A stretch of 48,608 nucleotides of DNA from an uncultured bacterium (lineage in GTDB: Bacteria > Pseudomonadota > Alphaproteobacteria > Sphingomonadales > Sphingomonadaceae). Both the position numbers and the translations under genes were made by a program. This document shows, in pieces, positions 40,612-48,608 of this stretch (positions are counted from its first letter, which is position 1; every line of letters begins with the position of its first letter). The stretch is taken from the NCBI GenBank assembly GCA_903884945.1, contig CAISGR010000185.1, positions 1-48,608 on the forward strand, read 5' to 3'. The notes below the pieces were generated by a model. That model saw only the letters and a program-made list of their open reading frames with translations. It was not told the origin of the DNA and searched no databases.

Positions 40612-43352
40612 CCGACTTCGCGGCCCGGCTCTCCGGCGTGCGCGTGCGCTTTGGCGACACGGCTGCCCTTGACGGTGTCGATCTCGATCTGCCCGCCGGG
40701 CGCATGGTGGCGATGATCGGTCCGGACGGGGTGGGCAAATCGACGCTGTTCGCGCTGGTTGCCGGCGCCCGGGCGATCCAGGAAGGCAGCGTGGAGGTAT
40801 TGGGGGGCAACATGGCCGATGCCGGCCACCGCCTCCAGGTTTGCCCGCGTATCGCCTATATGCCGCAGGGGCTGGGCAAGAATCTCTACCCGACGCTATC
40901 GGTGTTCGAGAATATCGATTTTTTCGCCCGGCTGTTCGGCCAGGACCACGACGAGCGCGAGCATCGGATCGAGGCACTGCTCGAGGCGACCGGCCTCGCC
41001 CCGTTCCGCACCCGCCCCGCCGGCAAGCTCTCCGGGGGCATGAAGCAGAAACTGGGCCTGTGCTGCGCCCTGATCCACGATCCCGACCTGCTGCTGCTCG
41101 ACGAGCCGACGACTGGCGTCGATCCCCTGTCCCGCGTGCAATTCTGGGAGTTGATCGATCGCATCCGAGCGAGCCGGCCGGGGATGAGCGTGCTCGTCGC
41201 CACTGCCTATATGGAGGAGGCAGCGCGCTTCGACTGGCTGGTGGCAATGAACGCCGGGCGCATTCTCGCTACCGGCACCGCCGCCGAACTTCTTGCACGC
41301 ACCGGTTCCGCCACATTGGAGGAAGCCTTCATCGCGCTCCTGCCCGAGGAACGCCGCCGCGAACATCACGCCATCGTCATCCCGCCCCGCGCCCTATCCC
41401 CAGACGGCGCGCCGGCGATCGAGGCGCGCGGGCTGACGAAGCGATTCGGGGACTTCGTGGCAGTCGACCATGTCGATTTTCGCATCGAACCCGGGGAGAT
41501 TTTCGGCTTCATCGGGTCTAACGGCTGCGGCAAGACCACGACGATGAAGATGCTGACGGGGCTGCTGCCCGCCAGCGAGGGCGAAGCGCTGCTGTTCGGC
41601 CGCGCCGTCGATCCGCGCGATATCGAGACGCGCAAGCGCGTCGGCTACATGTCGCAAAGCTTCTCCCTCTACACTGAACTCACGGTCCGGCAGAATCTGG
41701 AGTTGCACGCGCAGCTGTTTCACGTCGCCGCCGCGCATGTCGCGGATCGCGTCGCCGAGATGGCCCGGCGCTTCGACCTTGCCGAGCTGATGGATGCGTA
41801 TCCGGACAGCCTGCCGCTCGGCCAACGCCAGCGCCTGTCGCTCGCCGTCGCGATGATCCACGCGCCGGAGATACTGATCCTCGACGAACCGACCTCGGGC
41901 GTCGATCCGATCGCGCGCGACACCTTCTGGCAGATGATGATCGATCTCGCACGCCGGGACGGCGTGACGATCTTCATCTCGACCCATTTCATGAACGAAG
42001 CCGAGCGCTGCGATCGCATCGCGCTGATGCATATGGGCAAGGTGCTGGCGACCGACACGCCGGCCGAATTGGTGCGGGCGAGCGGTGCACCGGACCTGGA
42101 AGCGGCCTTTATCGGCCACCTCCGGCGGATGGGCGGCCTCGACGCGGACGGCGTGCCGATCGCGGATGCGCCGCCACAGGCACCAGCATCCTGGCAAGCA
42201 GCCACCACGCGGGAAGCGCCCAGGCGCTTCAGTCTCAGGCGCATGCTGAGCTACACCCGCCGCGAAGCGCTGGAGCTCCGCCGCGATCCGATCCGCGCCA
42301 CGCTGGCGCTGGTCGGCAGCATCTTCCTGCTCTTCATCATGGGCTATGGCATCAGCCTCGACGTGGAGAACCTGCCCTATGCAGTGCTCGATCGCGACGG
42401 CACCACCACCAGCCAGAACTATGCGCTGAACCTTTCCGGCTCGCGCTATTTCGTCGAACATGCCCCGGTGCACGGCTATGCCGAGCTGGACCGGCGGATG
42501 CGCGACGGCGAATTGAGCGTCGTGATCGAGATTCCGGAGCACTTCGCCCGCGATATCAGGCGTGGGACCGCTGTCTCGATCGGCATGTGGGTCGATGGAT
42601 CGATGCCCAGCCGTGCGGAGACCGTGCTCTCCTATGTCCAAGCGATGCATGTGGCCTGGCTCTCCGATTTCTCGATGCGCGAGCTGGGCGTGCGGCCGTC
42701 GCTTGGCCTCGTCGATATCGAGACGCGCTACCGCTACAATCCCGACGTCGCCAGCCTCGTCGCGATCGTGCCCGCCGTGATCCCGATCCTGTTGCTGCTG
42801 ATCCCCTCGATGCTCACCGCGCTCAGCGTCGTGCGCGAGAAGGAGCTGGGATCGATCGTCAATCTCTACGTCACGCCCGTGACGCGCACCGAATTCCTGC
42901 TGGGCAAGCAGTTGCCCTATATCGTGCTGGCGATGCTCAACTTCGTGCTGCTGACCATCCTGGCGGTAACGGTGTTCGGCGTGCCGCTCAAGGGTAGCCT
43001 GTTCGCGCTCACCCTGGGGTCGCTGTTGTTCGTCATGAGCTCGACCGCGATCGGGCTGATCTTCTCGACCTTCATGCGCAGCCAGATCGCGGCGATCTTC
43101 GGCACCGCGATCGGCACGATCATTCCGGCCGTGCAATTCTCCGGCATGCTGACGCCGGTCGCCTCGCTCGAGGGCACGGGCAAGGTGATCGGCGAGCTCT
43201 ATCCGGCCACGCATATCCTCACGATCAGCCGCGGCGTCTTCTGCAAGGCGCTCGGCATCGCCGACCTGCCGGGCGCCTTCCTCGCGCTCGCCATCACCGC
43301 GCCGCTGCTGATGGCCGCCGGCATCGCGCTGGTCCGCAAGCAGGAGCACTGA
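40608..43352 (+). CDS. Fused double-ATPase ABC-2 transporter (RbbA/YhiH type)
   Basis: A 914-residue protein fusing two ABC ATPases and a membrane domain. NBD1: Walker [10 protein letters not shown] (38-46), signature LSGGM (from 141), Walker B LLLLDEP; its H-loop position reads ATAYM, without the usual His. NBD2: Walker [10 protein letters not shown] (303-311), Walker B LILDEP, H-loop STHFM, but its signature is LPLGQ (from 402). From about 565 six or so membrane helices follow in an ABC-2 permease ([36 protein letters not shown]). It exports substrates with the HlyD protein and the YhhJ-like permease. The substrate is unknown. Confidence 0.92.
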   Translation: MTDFAARLSGVRVRFGDTAALDGVDLDLPAGRMVAMIGPDGVGKSTLFALVAGARAIQEGSVEVLGGNMADAGHRLQVCPRIAYMPQGLGKNLYPTLSVFENIDFFARLFGQDHDEREHRIEALLEATGLAPFRTRPAGKLSGGMKQKLGLCCALIHDPDLLLLDEPTTGVDPLSRVQFWELIDRIRASRPGMSVLVATAYMEEAARFDWLVAMNAGRILATGTAAELLARTGSATLEEAFIALLPEERRREHHAIVIPPRALSPDGAPAIEARGLTKRFGDFVAVDHVDFRIEPGEIFGFIGSNGCGKTTTMKMLTGLLPASEGEALLFGRAVDPRDIETRKRVGYMSQSFSLYTELTVRQNLELHAQLFHVAAAHVADRVAEMARRFDLAELMDAYPDSLPLGQRQRLSLAVAMIHAPEILILDEPTSGVDPIARDTFWQMMIDLARRDGVTIFISTHFMNEAERCDRIALMHMGKVLATDTPAELVRASGAPDLEAAFIGHLRRMGGLDADGVPIADAPPQAPASWQAATTREAPRRFSLRRMLSYTRREALELRRDPIRATLALVGSIFLLFIMGYGISLDVENLPYAVLDRDGTTTSQNYALNLSGSRYFVEHAPVHGYAELDRRMRDGELSVVIEIPEHFARDIRRGTAVSIGMWVDGSMPSRAETVLSYVQAMHVAWLSDFSMRELGVRPSLGLVDIETRYRYNPDVASLVAIVPAVIPILLLLIPSMLTALSVVREKELGSIVNLYVTPVTRTEFLLGKQLPYIVLAMLNFVLLTILAVTVFGVPLKGSLFALTLGSLLFVMSSTAIGLIFSTFMRSQIAAIFGTAIGTIIPAVQFSGMLTPVASLEGTGKVIGELYPATHILTISRGVFCKALGIADLPGAFLALAITAPLLMAAGIALVRKQEH

Positions 43353-43355
43353 GCG

Positions 43356-44477
43356 ATGCGGGTCTCCAACATCGCGCGCCTCGGCATCAAGGAAATGCGC
43401 AGCCTGTGGCGCGACAGGATGATGGTCGTACTGATCCTGTGGGCCTTCACCGCATCGGTCTACGTCGCCGCGACCGGGATTCCCGAAACGCTCAACAAGG
43501 CGCCGATCGCCATCGTCGACGAGGATCAGTCGCCGCTGTCGCAACGGATCGTGAATGCGTTCTATCCGCCCTATTTCACCCCGCCGGCGATGATCGACCA
43601 GCAGGCGGTCGATGCCGCGATGGACCAGGGTCGCTATACCTTCGTCCTCGACATACCGCCCAATTTCCAGCGCGACCTGCTCGCCGGGCGGCATCCCGAA
43701 ATCCAGCTCAACGTGGATGCCACGCGGATGGGCCAGGCCTTTTCCGGCAATGCCTATGTCCAGCAGATCGTCACCAGCGAAGTGGCTGGGTTTGCCGGCC
43801 ATAACAGTCGCGCGACGGCGCTGCCGGTGAGCCTCGCGGTGCGCGCGCGGTTCAATCCAAACCTCACCGCGCTGTGGTTCGGCGCGGTGATGCAGGTGAT
43901 CAACCATGTCACCATCCTCTCGATCATTCTCACCGGCGCCGCGCTGATCCGCGAGCGCGAGCACGGCACGGTCGAACACCTGCTGGTGATGCCGGTGACG
44001 CCGTTCGAGATCATGGCGGCGAAGGTCTGGTCGATGGGCCTGGTGGTGCTGGTCGCGACCTGGTTCTCGCTCACCTTCGTCGTCCAGGGCGCGATGCACG
44101 TCCCGATCGAGGGATCAATCGGCCTGTTCCTGCTGGGCGCGGCCGCGCATCTGTTCGCCACCACCTCGATGGGCATCTTCCTCGGCACCTTCGCCCGCTC
44201 GATGCCGCAGTTCGGATTGCTGGTGATCCTCACCATCGTACCGCTCGAACTGCTGTCGGGCGGCAGCACGCCGCGCGAGAGCATGCCGAAACTGGTGCAG
44301 GATATCATGCTCGCCGCGCCGACCACCCACTTCGTGAAGCTCGCGCAGGGCATCCTCTATCGCGGCGCGGATCTCACTGTGGTCTGGCCGCAACTGCTCG
44401 CGATCCTCGCCATCGGGGCCGTCTTCTTCACCATCGCGCTCGCCCAGTTCCGCCGGGCCATCAACACCATGGCCTGA
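43356..44477 (+). CDS. ABC-2 type permease (YhhJ-like)
   Basis: The 373-residue protein has one helix near the N-terminus (MMVVLILWAFTASVYVAATG), a large periplasmic domain (about 45-175), and then about five helices including MQVINHVTILSIILTGAALIREREHGTVEHLLVMPVTPFEIMAAK, the standard ABC-2 signature. It partners the fused ATPase protein encoded four bases upstream to form a heterodimeric pump with the HlyD adaptor and OprM-like factor. The order matches the yhiI-rbbA-yhhJ layout. Confidence 0.92.
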   Translation: MRVSNIARLGIKEMRSLWRDRMMVVLILWAFTASVYVAATGIPETLNKAPIAIVDEDQSPLSQRIVNAFYPPYFTPPAMIDQQAVDAAMDQGRYTFVLDIPPNFQRDLLAGRHPEIQLNVDATRMGQAFSGNAYVQQIVTSEVAGFAGHNSRATALPVSLAVRARFNPNLTALWFGAVMQVINHVTILSIILTGAALIREREHGTVEHLLVMPVTPFEIMAAKVWSMGLVVLVATWFSLTFVVQGAMHVPIEGSIGLFLLGAAAHLFATTSMGIFLGTFARSMPQFGLLVILTIVPLELLSGGSTPRESMPKLVQDIMLAAPTTHFVKLAQGILYRGADLTVVWPQLLAILAIGAVFFTIALAQFRRAINTMA

Positions 44478-44503
44478 AACCCTTCCACTCGAGGAGTATG
44501 ACA

Positions 44504-45244
44504 ATGGCTTCCATATCCAATCCGCACCGCGTGGCCGTCGTGACCGGCGGCACCACCGGTATCGGCGCCGCGATCTGCCGCGCGTTCCAGGCGGCCGGCG
44601 TCATCGTCGCGGCCACCTATCCCGACGACGATGCCCATGCCGCCGCCTTCACCGAGCAGACCGGCATCCCCACCTTCAAATGGTCAGTCGCCAATTACCA
44701 GGCATGCGTCGACGGAATCGCCAGGGTCGAGGCAGCGCTCGGCCCCGTCGACATCCTCGTGAACAATGCCGGCATAACGCGCGATTCGAGCTTTGCGAAA
44801 ATGCTGCCGGAGCAATGGCGCGAGGTGATCGAAGTCGATCTGATCGGCTGCCTCAACATGGCGCACACCGTCTTCGCGGGCATGCGGTCGCGCAAATGGG
44901 GCAGGATCGTCAGCATCAGCTCGATCAACGGCCAGGCCGGCCAGTTCGGCCAGGTCAACTATGCCGCAGCCAAGGCGGGCGTGCTGGGCTTCACCAAGGC
45001 GCTGGCGCTGGAAGGCGCGCGCAGCGGCGTCACGGTAAATGCCGTCGCGCCCGGCTATACCGATACGGAAATGGTCCGTGCAGTGCCCGCCGACGTCCTC
45101 GCCGGGATCACCGCGAAGATTCCGGTTGGCCGGCTCGGCCAGCCCGCCGAGATCGCCCGGTCCGTCGCGTTCCTCTGTGCGGAGGAGGCCGGCTACATCA
45201 CGGGCGCGACGCTGTCAGTGAATGGCGGACAATATATGGCGTGA
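44504..45244 (+). CDS. phaB: Acetoacetyl-CoA reductase (SDR)
   Basis: The 246-residue short-chain dehydrogenase has TGGTTGIG (14-21), NNAGITRD, Ser140, and the catalytic pair Tyr153/Lys157 in NYAAAK. Characteristic of PhaB are FKWSVANYQACVDGIARVEAALGPVDILVNNAGITRDSSFAKM and ISSINGQAGQFGQVNYAAAKAG. It reduces acetoacetyl-CoA to (R)-3-hydroxybutyryl-CoA with NADPH, providing PHB monomer. GAGGAG lies seven bases before the ATG at 44504 (another ATG at 44498 is too close). It is convergent with the PHA synthase gene. Confidence 0.93.
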   Translation: MASISNPHRVAVVTGGTTGIGAAICRAFQAAGVIVAATYPDDDAHAAAFTEQTGIPTFKWSVANYQACVDGIARVEAALGPVDILVNNAGITRDSSFAKMLPEQWREVIEVDLIGCLNMAHTVFAGMRSRKWGRIVSISSINGQAGQFGQVNYAAAKAGVLGFTKALALEGARSGVTVNAVAPGYTDTEMVRAVPADVLAGITAKIPVGRLGQPAEIARSVAFLCAEEAGYITGATLSVNGGQYMA

Positions 45245-45250
45245 TGCCCG

Positions 45251-45278
45251 TGTCCGCCGCCCTCAGGGTTGGCGGACA
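45251..45278. terminator. Bidirectional hairpin terminator between phaB and phaC
   Basis: TGTCCGCC (45251-45258) pairs with GGCGGACA (45271-45278), and the inner CCCT-c-AGGG (45260-45268) also pairs, giving 12 pairs in all. It lies between the convergent phaB and PHA synthase genes. It extends 16 bases into the last codons of the synthase gene, whose stop is at 45263. The U tract is poor. Confidence 0.6.
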
Positions 45279-47026
45279 TAGCTCCCCGGCGCCGGCTCCA
45301 GCGCGGGATAGCCTTTCTCCGGCGCGCCCATCGGTGGCGGCGCGACCGGCCCGCCCGAGTGCGCGGCAAGCCATGCCGCCCATTCGGGCCACCACGATCC
45401 CTCGTGCGACACTGCCTGCTCCTCCCAGCCGGCAGGATCGAGGTAATTGCCGCCCGCCGGCCGCGTCAGCACGCGATAATGGCGCCGCGGGTGCCCCGGT
45501 GGCGAGACGATCCCGGCATTGTGCCCTCCGGAGGTGAGCGCGAAGGTAATCTCGCTGTCGGTAAGCAGGTGGAGCTTGTACACCGAGTGCCAGGGCGCGA
45601 CGTGATCGGTCTCGGTGCCCAAGGCGAAGATCGGCAGGTGCAGGTCCGACAGGCTCACCGGCCGCCCATTCACGGGGAAGCGGCCCTCGGCGAGGTCGTC
45701 GTTAAGGAACAGGCGCCTGAGATATTCGCTGTGCATTGCGTAGGGCATGCGCGTCCCATCGGCGTTCCAGGCCATCAGGTCGCTCATCGCCGGCCGCTCG
45801 CCCATCAGGTATTCGCTGACCAGACGGGACCAGATCAGATCGTTCGAGCGCAGCAGTTCGAACGTGCCCGACATCTGCGAACTGTCGAGATAGCCGCGCG
45901 TCCACATCATCTCTTCCAGGAACTCGACCTGGGATGAATCGATGAACAGCCCGAGCTCGCCGGGTTCGCTGAATTCAGTCTGCGCGGCGAAGAGGCTGAG
46001 GCTGGCGAGCCGCATGTCCCCGTCACGCGCCATGGCCGACGCCGCGATGGCCAGCAGCGTGCCGCCCAGACAATAGCCGACGCCGTGCACCTTGGGCGCA
46101 CCGGTGATCGCCTGCACCGCATCGAGTGCAGCCATTGGTCCGAGACGGCGAAAGGCATCCATGTCCATGTCGCGCAGCGAACCATCCGGGTTGCGCCACG
46201 AGATCATGAAGACCGTATGCCCCTGCCCCACCAGCCAGTTGACCAGCGAATTCTCCGGCGACAGGTCGAGAATATAATATTTCATGATCCACGCCGGCAC
46301 GATCAGTACCGGCTCGGGCCGGACCGTCTCCGTCGTCGGTGTGTACTGGATCAGTTCCATCAGTTCGTTGCGCCAGACGACGCGCCCCGGCGTCACCGCC
46401 ACCTGCACCCCGGGCCTGAAGGCGTCGGCGCCCGCCGGCGGTGTATGCCGTAGTGTGCGCTCCACATCCTCGCGGAGCAGTTGCGCCCCCTCGATCAGAC
46501 ATGTGCCTCCGGTTTCCAGAATCCGCCGCTGCACCACGGGATTGGTGAGAATCGAATTGGAGGGGGACAACATGTCGAGAATCTGGCGCCCGACGAAATT
46601 GACCACCCGCTCGTGATGCGGCTCCACGCCGGGCACGTTGCGCGTCGCAGCATCCCACCATTGCTGGCAGAGCAGGAAGGCCTGCTGCCACGATGCATAG
46701 GGCAGATCGCGCCAGGCTGGGTCGTCCCAGCGATGGTCCTGCGGTAGCGGTTCGATCACGGGCTCGGTCGGCGACCAGGGCCGGTTGCCGGCAGTGAACT
46801 GGGCCAGCCGCGTTTCCTTTCGCGCCGCCTTGAGCGCGAGGTGCGCCTGCTTCCCGGGCGCAAGCGCGAGATGGCTCGCCCAGTCGAAATAAGCCGCGGC
46901 CAATGCCGCCGGGGAGACACCCCTGGTCCACTGCGCCAGCAGCGCCACGGTGAAGCGATCGGCCAACGTGGCCGTCTCCTCGAAAGGGTCGGGTGCTTCG
47001 GCAATTGCTGGGCTTTGGAGTGTCAT
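45263..47026 (-). CDS. phaC: Class I polyhydroxyalkanoate synthase
   Basis: The 587-residue protein has the PHA synthase features: the N-terminal domain with RDLPYASWQQAFLLCQQWWDAAT, lipase-like GYCLGG with catalytic Cys319 (the usual box is GxCxG), TETDHVAPWHSVYKL with Asp474, and GGHNAGI with His502. It polymerises (R)-3-hydroxyacyl-CoA into storage granules. The start at 47026 is chosen for similarity; ribosome-site strength is modest. The length matches class I, which needs no PhaE/PhaR partner. It is convergent with phaB. A phasin gene is not seen nearby. Confidence 0.93.
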   Translation of the reverse strand: MTLQSPAIAEAPDPFEETATLADRFTVALLAQWTRGVSPAALAAAYFDWASHLALAPGKQAHLALKAARKETRLAQFTAGNRPWSPTEPVIEPLPQDHRWDDPAWRDLPYASWQQAFLLCQQWWDAATRNVPGVEPHHERVVNFVGRQILDMLSPSNSILTNPVVQRRILETGGTCLIEGAQLLREDVERTLRHTPPAGADAFRPGVQVAVTPGRVVWRNELMELIQYTPTTETVRPEPVLIVPAWIMKYYILDLSPENSLVNWLVGQGHTVFMISWRNPDGSLRDMDMDAFRRLGPMAALDAVQAITGAPKVHGVGYCLGGTLLAIAASAMARDGDMRLASLSLFAAQTEFSEPGELGLFIDSSQVEFLEEMMWTRGYLDSSQMSGTFELLRSNDLIWSRLVSEYLMGERPAMSDLMAWNADGTRMPYAMHSEYLRRLFLNDDLAEGRFPVNGRPVSLSDLHLPIFALGTETDHVAPWHSVYKLHLLTDSEITFALTSGGHNAGIVSPPGHPRRHYRVLTRPAGGNYLDPAGWEEQAVSHEGSWWPEWAAWLAAHSGGPVAPPPMGAPEKGYPALEPAPGSYVRQP

Positions 47027-47349
47027 GGTTCGCTCTCGCTTGGGGAGAAAATGTGTCGGTCGGCGCAACGTCGTGACGGCAAACGACGCAACTTCCTCCA
47101 GTCCTCATCTGAACCGCCCAGGACGCGTCTTCGCAAATCCACCACGCCGTCCCGTCCCAGCCTCGACTTTCCCGGTGCGGCGAGCCTATCTCAGGCGCCG
47201 ACAGCGCCGGAATACGTGTTGACCACAAGCTGTCCCGCCGGAGGCCAGAGCATCGGCATCGAGCTGCGACACGAGCACCTAGGTAAACCCCACCATAGGC
47301 CTGCTCGGACAAGCCCCATATCCGTCGGTGCCTGAATGGAGACCGGCGC
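47027..47349. other. Divergent intergenic region without a supported gene
   Basis: These 323 bases separate the PHA synthase gene and the polysaccharide deacetylase gene, transcribed away from each other. No convincing gene is present; frames in it lack protein-like composition or start far inside the synthase. The only short stem I see is GGCGC-cgaca-GCGCC near 47190. Both promoters should lie here, but no clear -35/-10 pair stands out. Confidence 0.4.
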
Positions 47350-48171
47350 ATGAACGATATCCCCGCGATCAATTCGCCTCCGCTCCGTCGCAGGCGATTG
47401 ATCGCCCTTGGCGGATTGGTCGCGCTCACGGTCATGATGTCACCCGCAGAGGCCCAGAAGCCGGCCGGCATTCCCATCCTCGCCTATCATCGTTTCGATC
47501 CGGCGATCGCTGGCCCCACCACCGTGACGCGCAGGGCCTTCACGTCCCAGCTTGCATGGCTCGCACAGCATGGGTTTCGCATTGTCCGCCTCCGCGACGC
47601 CGTGACCGAGCTGAAAGCGCCAACTGCAACCGCCGTTTCCAAGGAGGCGGTGATCACGGTCGATGATGGCCACCGCTCGGTTTACACCATTCTCTTCCCG
47701 CTGATCCGCAAGCTCGACATACCCGTCACGCTGTTCATCTATCCCTCGGCAATCGGCCGGGCTTCCTACGCGCTGACTTGGGATCAGCTTCGCGAGATGC
47801 AGGCCACGGGCCTGGTAGACGTGCAATCCCACACCTATTGGCACCCGGACTTCAACGCCGAACGGCGCCACAGAAAGCCCGCCGATTTTCAGCACTTTGT
47901 CGACGATCAGTTGCGACGATCGAAGGCAGTCCTCGAAGCCCATTTGGGCAAGCCGGTGGATATGCTCGCCTGGCCGTACGGAATCGTCGCCCCCGACCTC
48001 GAGGTGGCGGCGCGCAACGCCGGCTACGCGTTTGCCTTTGCCTATGAAGGCGGACCGGCAAAGCCCGGCGCAGACCCGCTCGCGCTGCCGCGCGTTCCCG
48101 TCGCCGATGCCACTCGAGGCGAACGCATTGTAGCGCAGCGTATTGCCCGGTCCGAGGGGCAGCGGCCGTGA
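47350..48171 (+). CDS. Exported polysaccharide deacetylase (NodB-like)
   Basis: A 273-residue protein with a possible Tat-type N-terminus (LRRRRLIALGGLVALTVMM then AEAQ) followed by a carbohydrate esterase 4 domain: YHRFDP, TVDDGHRSVY (the TFDDG motif with metal Asp), SHTYWHPDF (the HxxxH zinc pair), and LAWPYGIV near the end. It removes acetyl groups from N-acetylated polysaccharides in the envelope. It overlaps the next gene's GTG by four bases (GTGA), indicating an operon for cell-surface sugar work. The substrate is unknown. Confidence 0.88.
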   Translation: MNDIPAINSPPLRRRRLIALGGLVALTVMMSPAEAQKPAGIPILAYHRFDPAIAGPTTVTRRAFTSQLAWLAQHGFRIVRLRDAVTELKAPTATAVSKEAVITVDDGHRSVYTILFPLIRKLDIPVTLFIYPSAIGRASYALTWDQLREMQATGLVDVQSHTYWHPDFNAERRHRKPADFQHFVDDQLRRSKAVLEAHLGKPVDMLAWPYGIVAPDLEVAARNAGYAFAFAYEGGPAKPGADPLALPRVPVADATRGERIVAQRIARSEGQRP

Positions 48172-48608
48172 AATGGTGCCTCCGCGCGTCGATCGCGCTT
48201 CTTGCGGCACTCCTTCTCGCCCCCGCTGCCCGCGCCGATGCGCCGGGCCTGAACGCCCATCTGGCGGATGCGGCCACCGGTGCTCCCGTGGCCGATGGCA
48301 TCGTGACCATCGGCAACCGAGAGACGAGGCTGGGAAATAGCGGCGCCTTTCATCTTGCCGGCACGCCGGGCCAGATCCTGGTGCGCGCGCCAGGCTATCG
48401 CCAGGCGACCATCTCCGGCGCAGAGCTGGCGCGATCGCAGGGCCTGGTGAAACTCACCCCTTTCATTCCCAGGGCGCTCTATTTGACCGTCTATGGCATC
48501 GGTTCACAAAAGCTGTTGAACGGCGCGCTGTCGATCATCAGCGCTGGCGGGGCCAATGCCCTAGTTCTCGACCTCAAGGGCGACCGCGGGATCGTGCCCT
48601 ATCCCAGC
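48168..48608 (+). CDS. Putative glycoside hydrolase with DUF4015, 5' part only
   Basis: The GTG at 48168 starts a frame running to the window end. It has a signal peptide (MKWCLRASIALLAALLLAPA then ARADA), a carboxypeptidase-regulatory-like beta-sandwich segment (GAPVADGIVTIGNRETRLGNSGAFHLAGTPG, then VRAPGYRQATI), and the opening of a DUF4015 putative glycoside hydrolase (IPRALYLTVYGIGSQKLLNGALSII, then NALVLDLKGDRGIVPYPS). Proteins of this kind are often paired with polysaccharide deacetylases, as here. The 3' end lies outside the window. Confidence 0.82.
   Translation, partial: MKWCLRASIALLAALLLAPAARADAPGLNAHLADAATGAPVADGIVTIGNRETRLGNSGAFHLAGTPGQILVRAPGYRQATISGAELARSQGLVKLTPFIPRALYLTVYGIGSQKLLNGALSIISAGGANALVLDLKGDRGIVPYPS

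Noticed and set aside
41394..44099. A 901-codon minus-strand frame opposite the ABC transporter genes
   Set aside because: It mirrors two well-supported transporter genes and is dominated by Arg, His, Asp and Gln, as expected from antisense GC-rich DNA.

Overview
The window looks like an ordinary chromosomal segment of an alphaproteobacterium, most likely a Sphingomonas-type organism. This is inferred from the high GC content, densely packed ATGA-overlapping operons, a UPF0262 protein, a tonB-exbB-exbD-exbD operon, the purC-purS-purQ order and many families typical of sphingomonads. I see no rRNA, CRISPR array, insertion sequence or intact prophage. Three tRNA-type genes are present: Cys, Arg and a strongly divergent His-like one.

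Layout. 1-3.5 kb: an APH(3')-type phosphotransferase, a VOC protein, an orphan phage-terminase-small-subunit-like protein with a proline-rich tail, and small proteins. 3.6-6 kb: a large chemoreceptor. 6.2-10.1 kb: a DsbA/FrnE-type protein, a glycine-zipper protein, a secreted repeat protein, two very short membrane peptides and a DUF3147 protein. 10.2-15 kb: a PAP2 protein, an alpha/beta hydrolase with a cupin, a PNPOx-like protein and an MFS transporter. 15.1-17.9 kb: UPF0262, GH25, cytidine deaminase and dCTP deaminase; the last has an unusual 539-bp leader. 18.4-21 kb: the TonB energy-transduction operon. 22-28 kb: folB, GST, GNAT, DUF1285, NUDIX, CCA-adding enzyme and a GGDEF-EAL protein. 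28.2-31.7 kb: parC and a LysR regulator with its palindrome and a divergent small gene. 31.8-33.7 kb: a secreted esterase-like protein and a DUF4349 lipoprotein. 34-35.8 kb: purine biosynthesis. 36-37.2 kb: tRNAs around a YhhQ transporter. 38.1-44.5 kb: a complete four-gene efflux operon (outer-membrane factor, HlyD adaptor, double-ATPase ABC protein, ABC-2 permease). 44.5-47 kb: convergent polyhydroxybutyrate genes (acetoacetyl-CoA reductase and PHA synthase). 47.3 kb to the end: a polysaccharide deacetylase and the start of a DUF4015 putative glycoside hydrolase.

Functional links. purC, purS and purQ act in IMP synthesis. Cytidine deaminase and dCTP deaminase both feed uridine/dUTP pools. 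TonB-ExbB-ExbD energise outer-membrane receptors. The efflux operon encodes all three envelope layers of a pump. PhaB supplies the monomer that PhaC polymerises.

I found no clearly new multi-gene system. The most unusual signals are in non-coding or very short sequence: the His-type tRNA with non-canonical D and T loops, the phased AACAGC repeats and ribosome-site hairpin upstream of dcd, a perfectly symmetric 38-bp dyad at 18.3 kb, a pair of GTCGAC palindromes spaced exactly 53 bp, and the orphan terminase-like protein.
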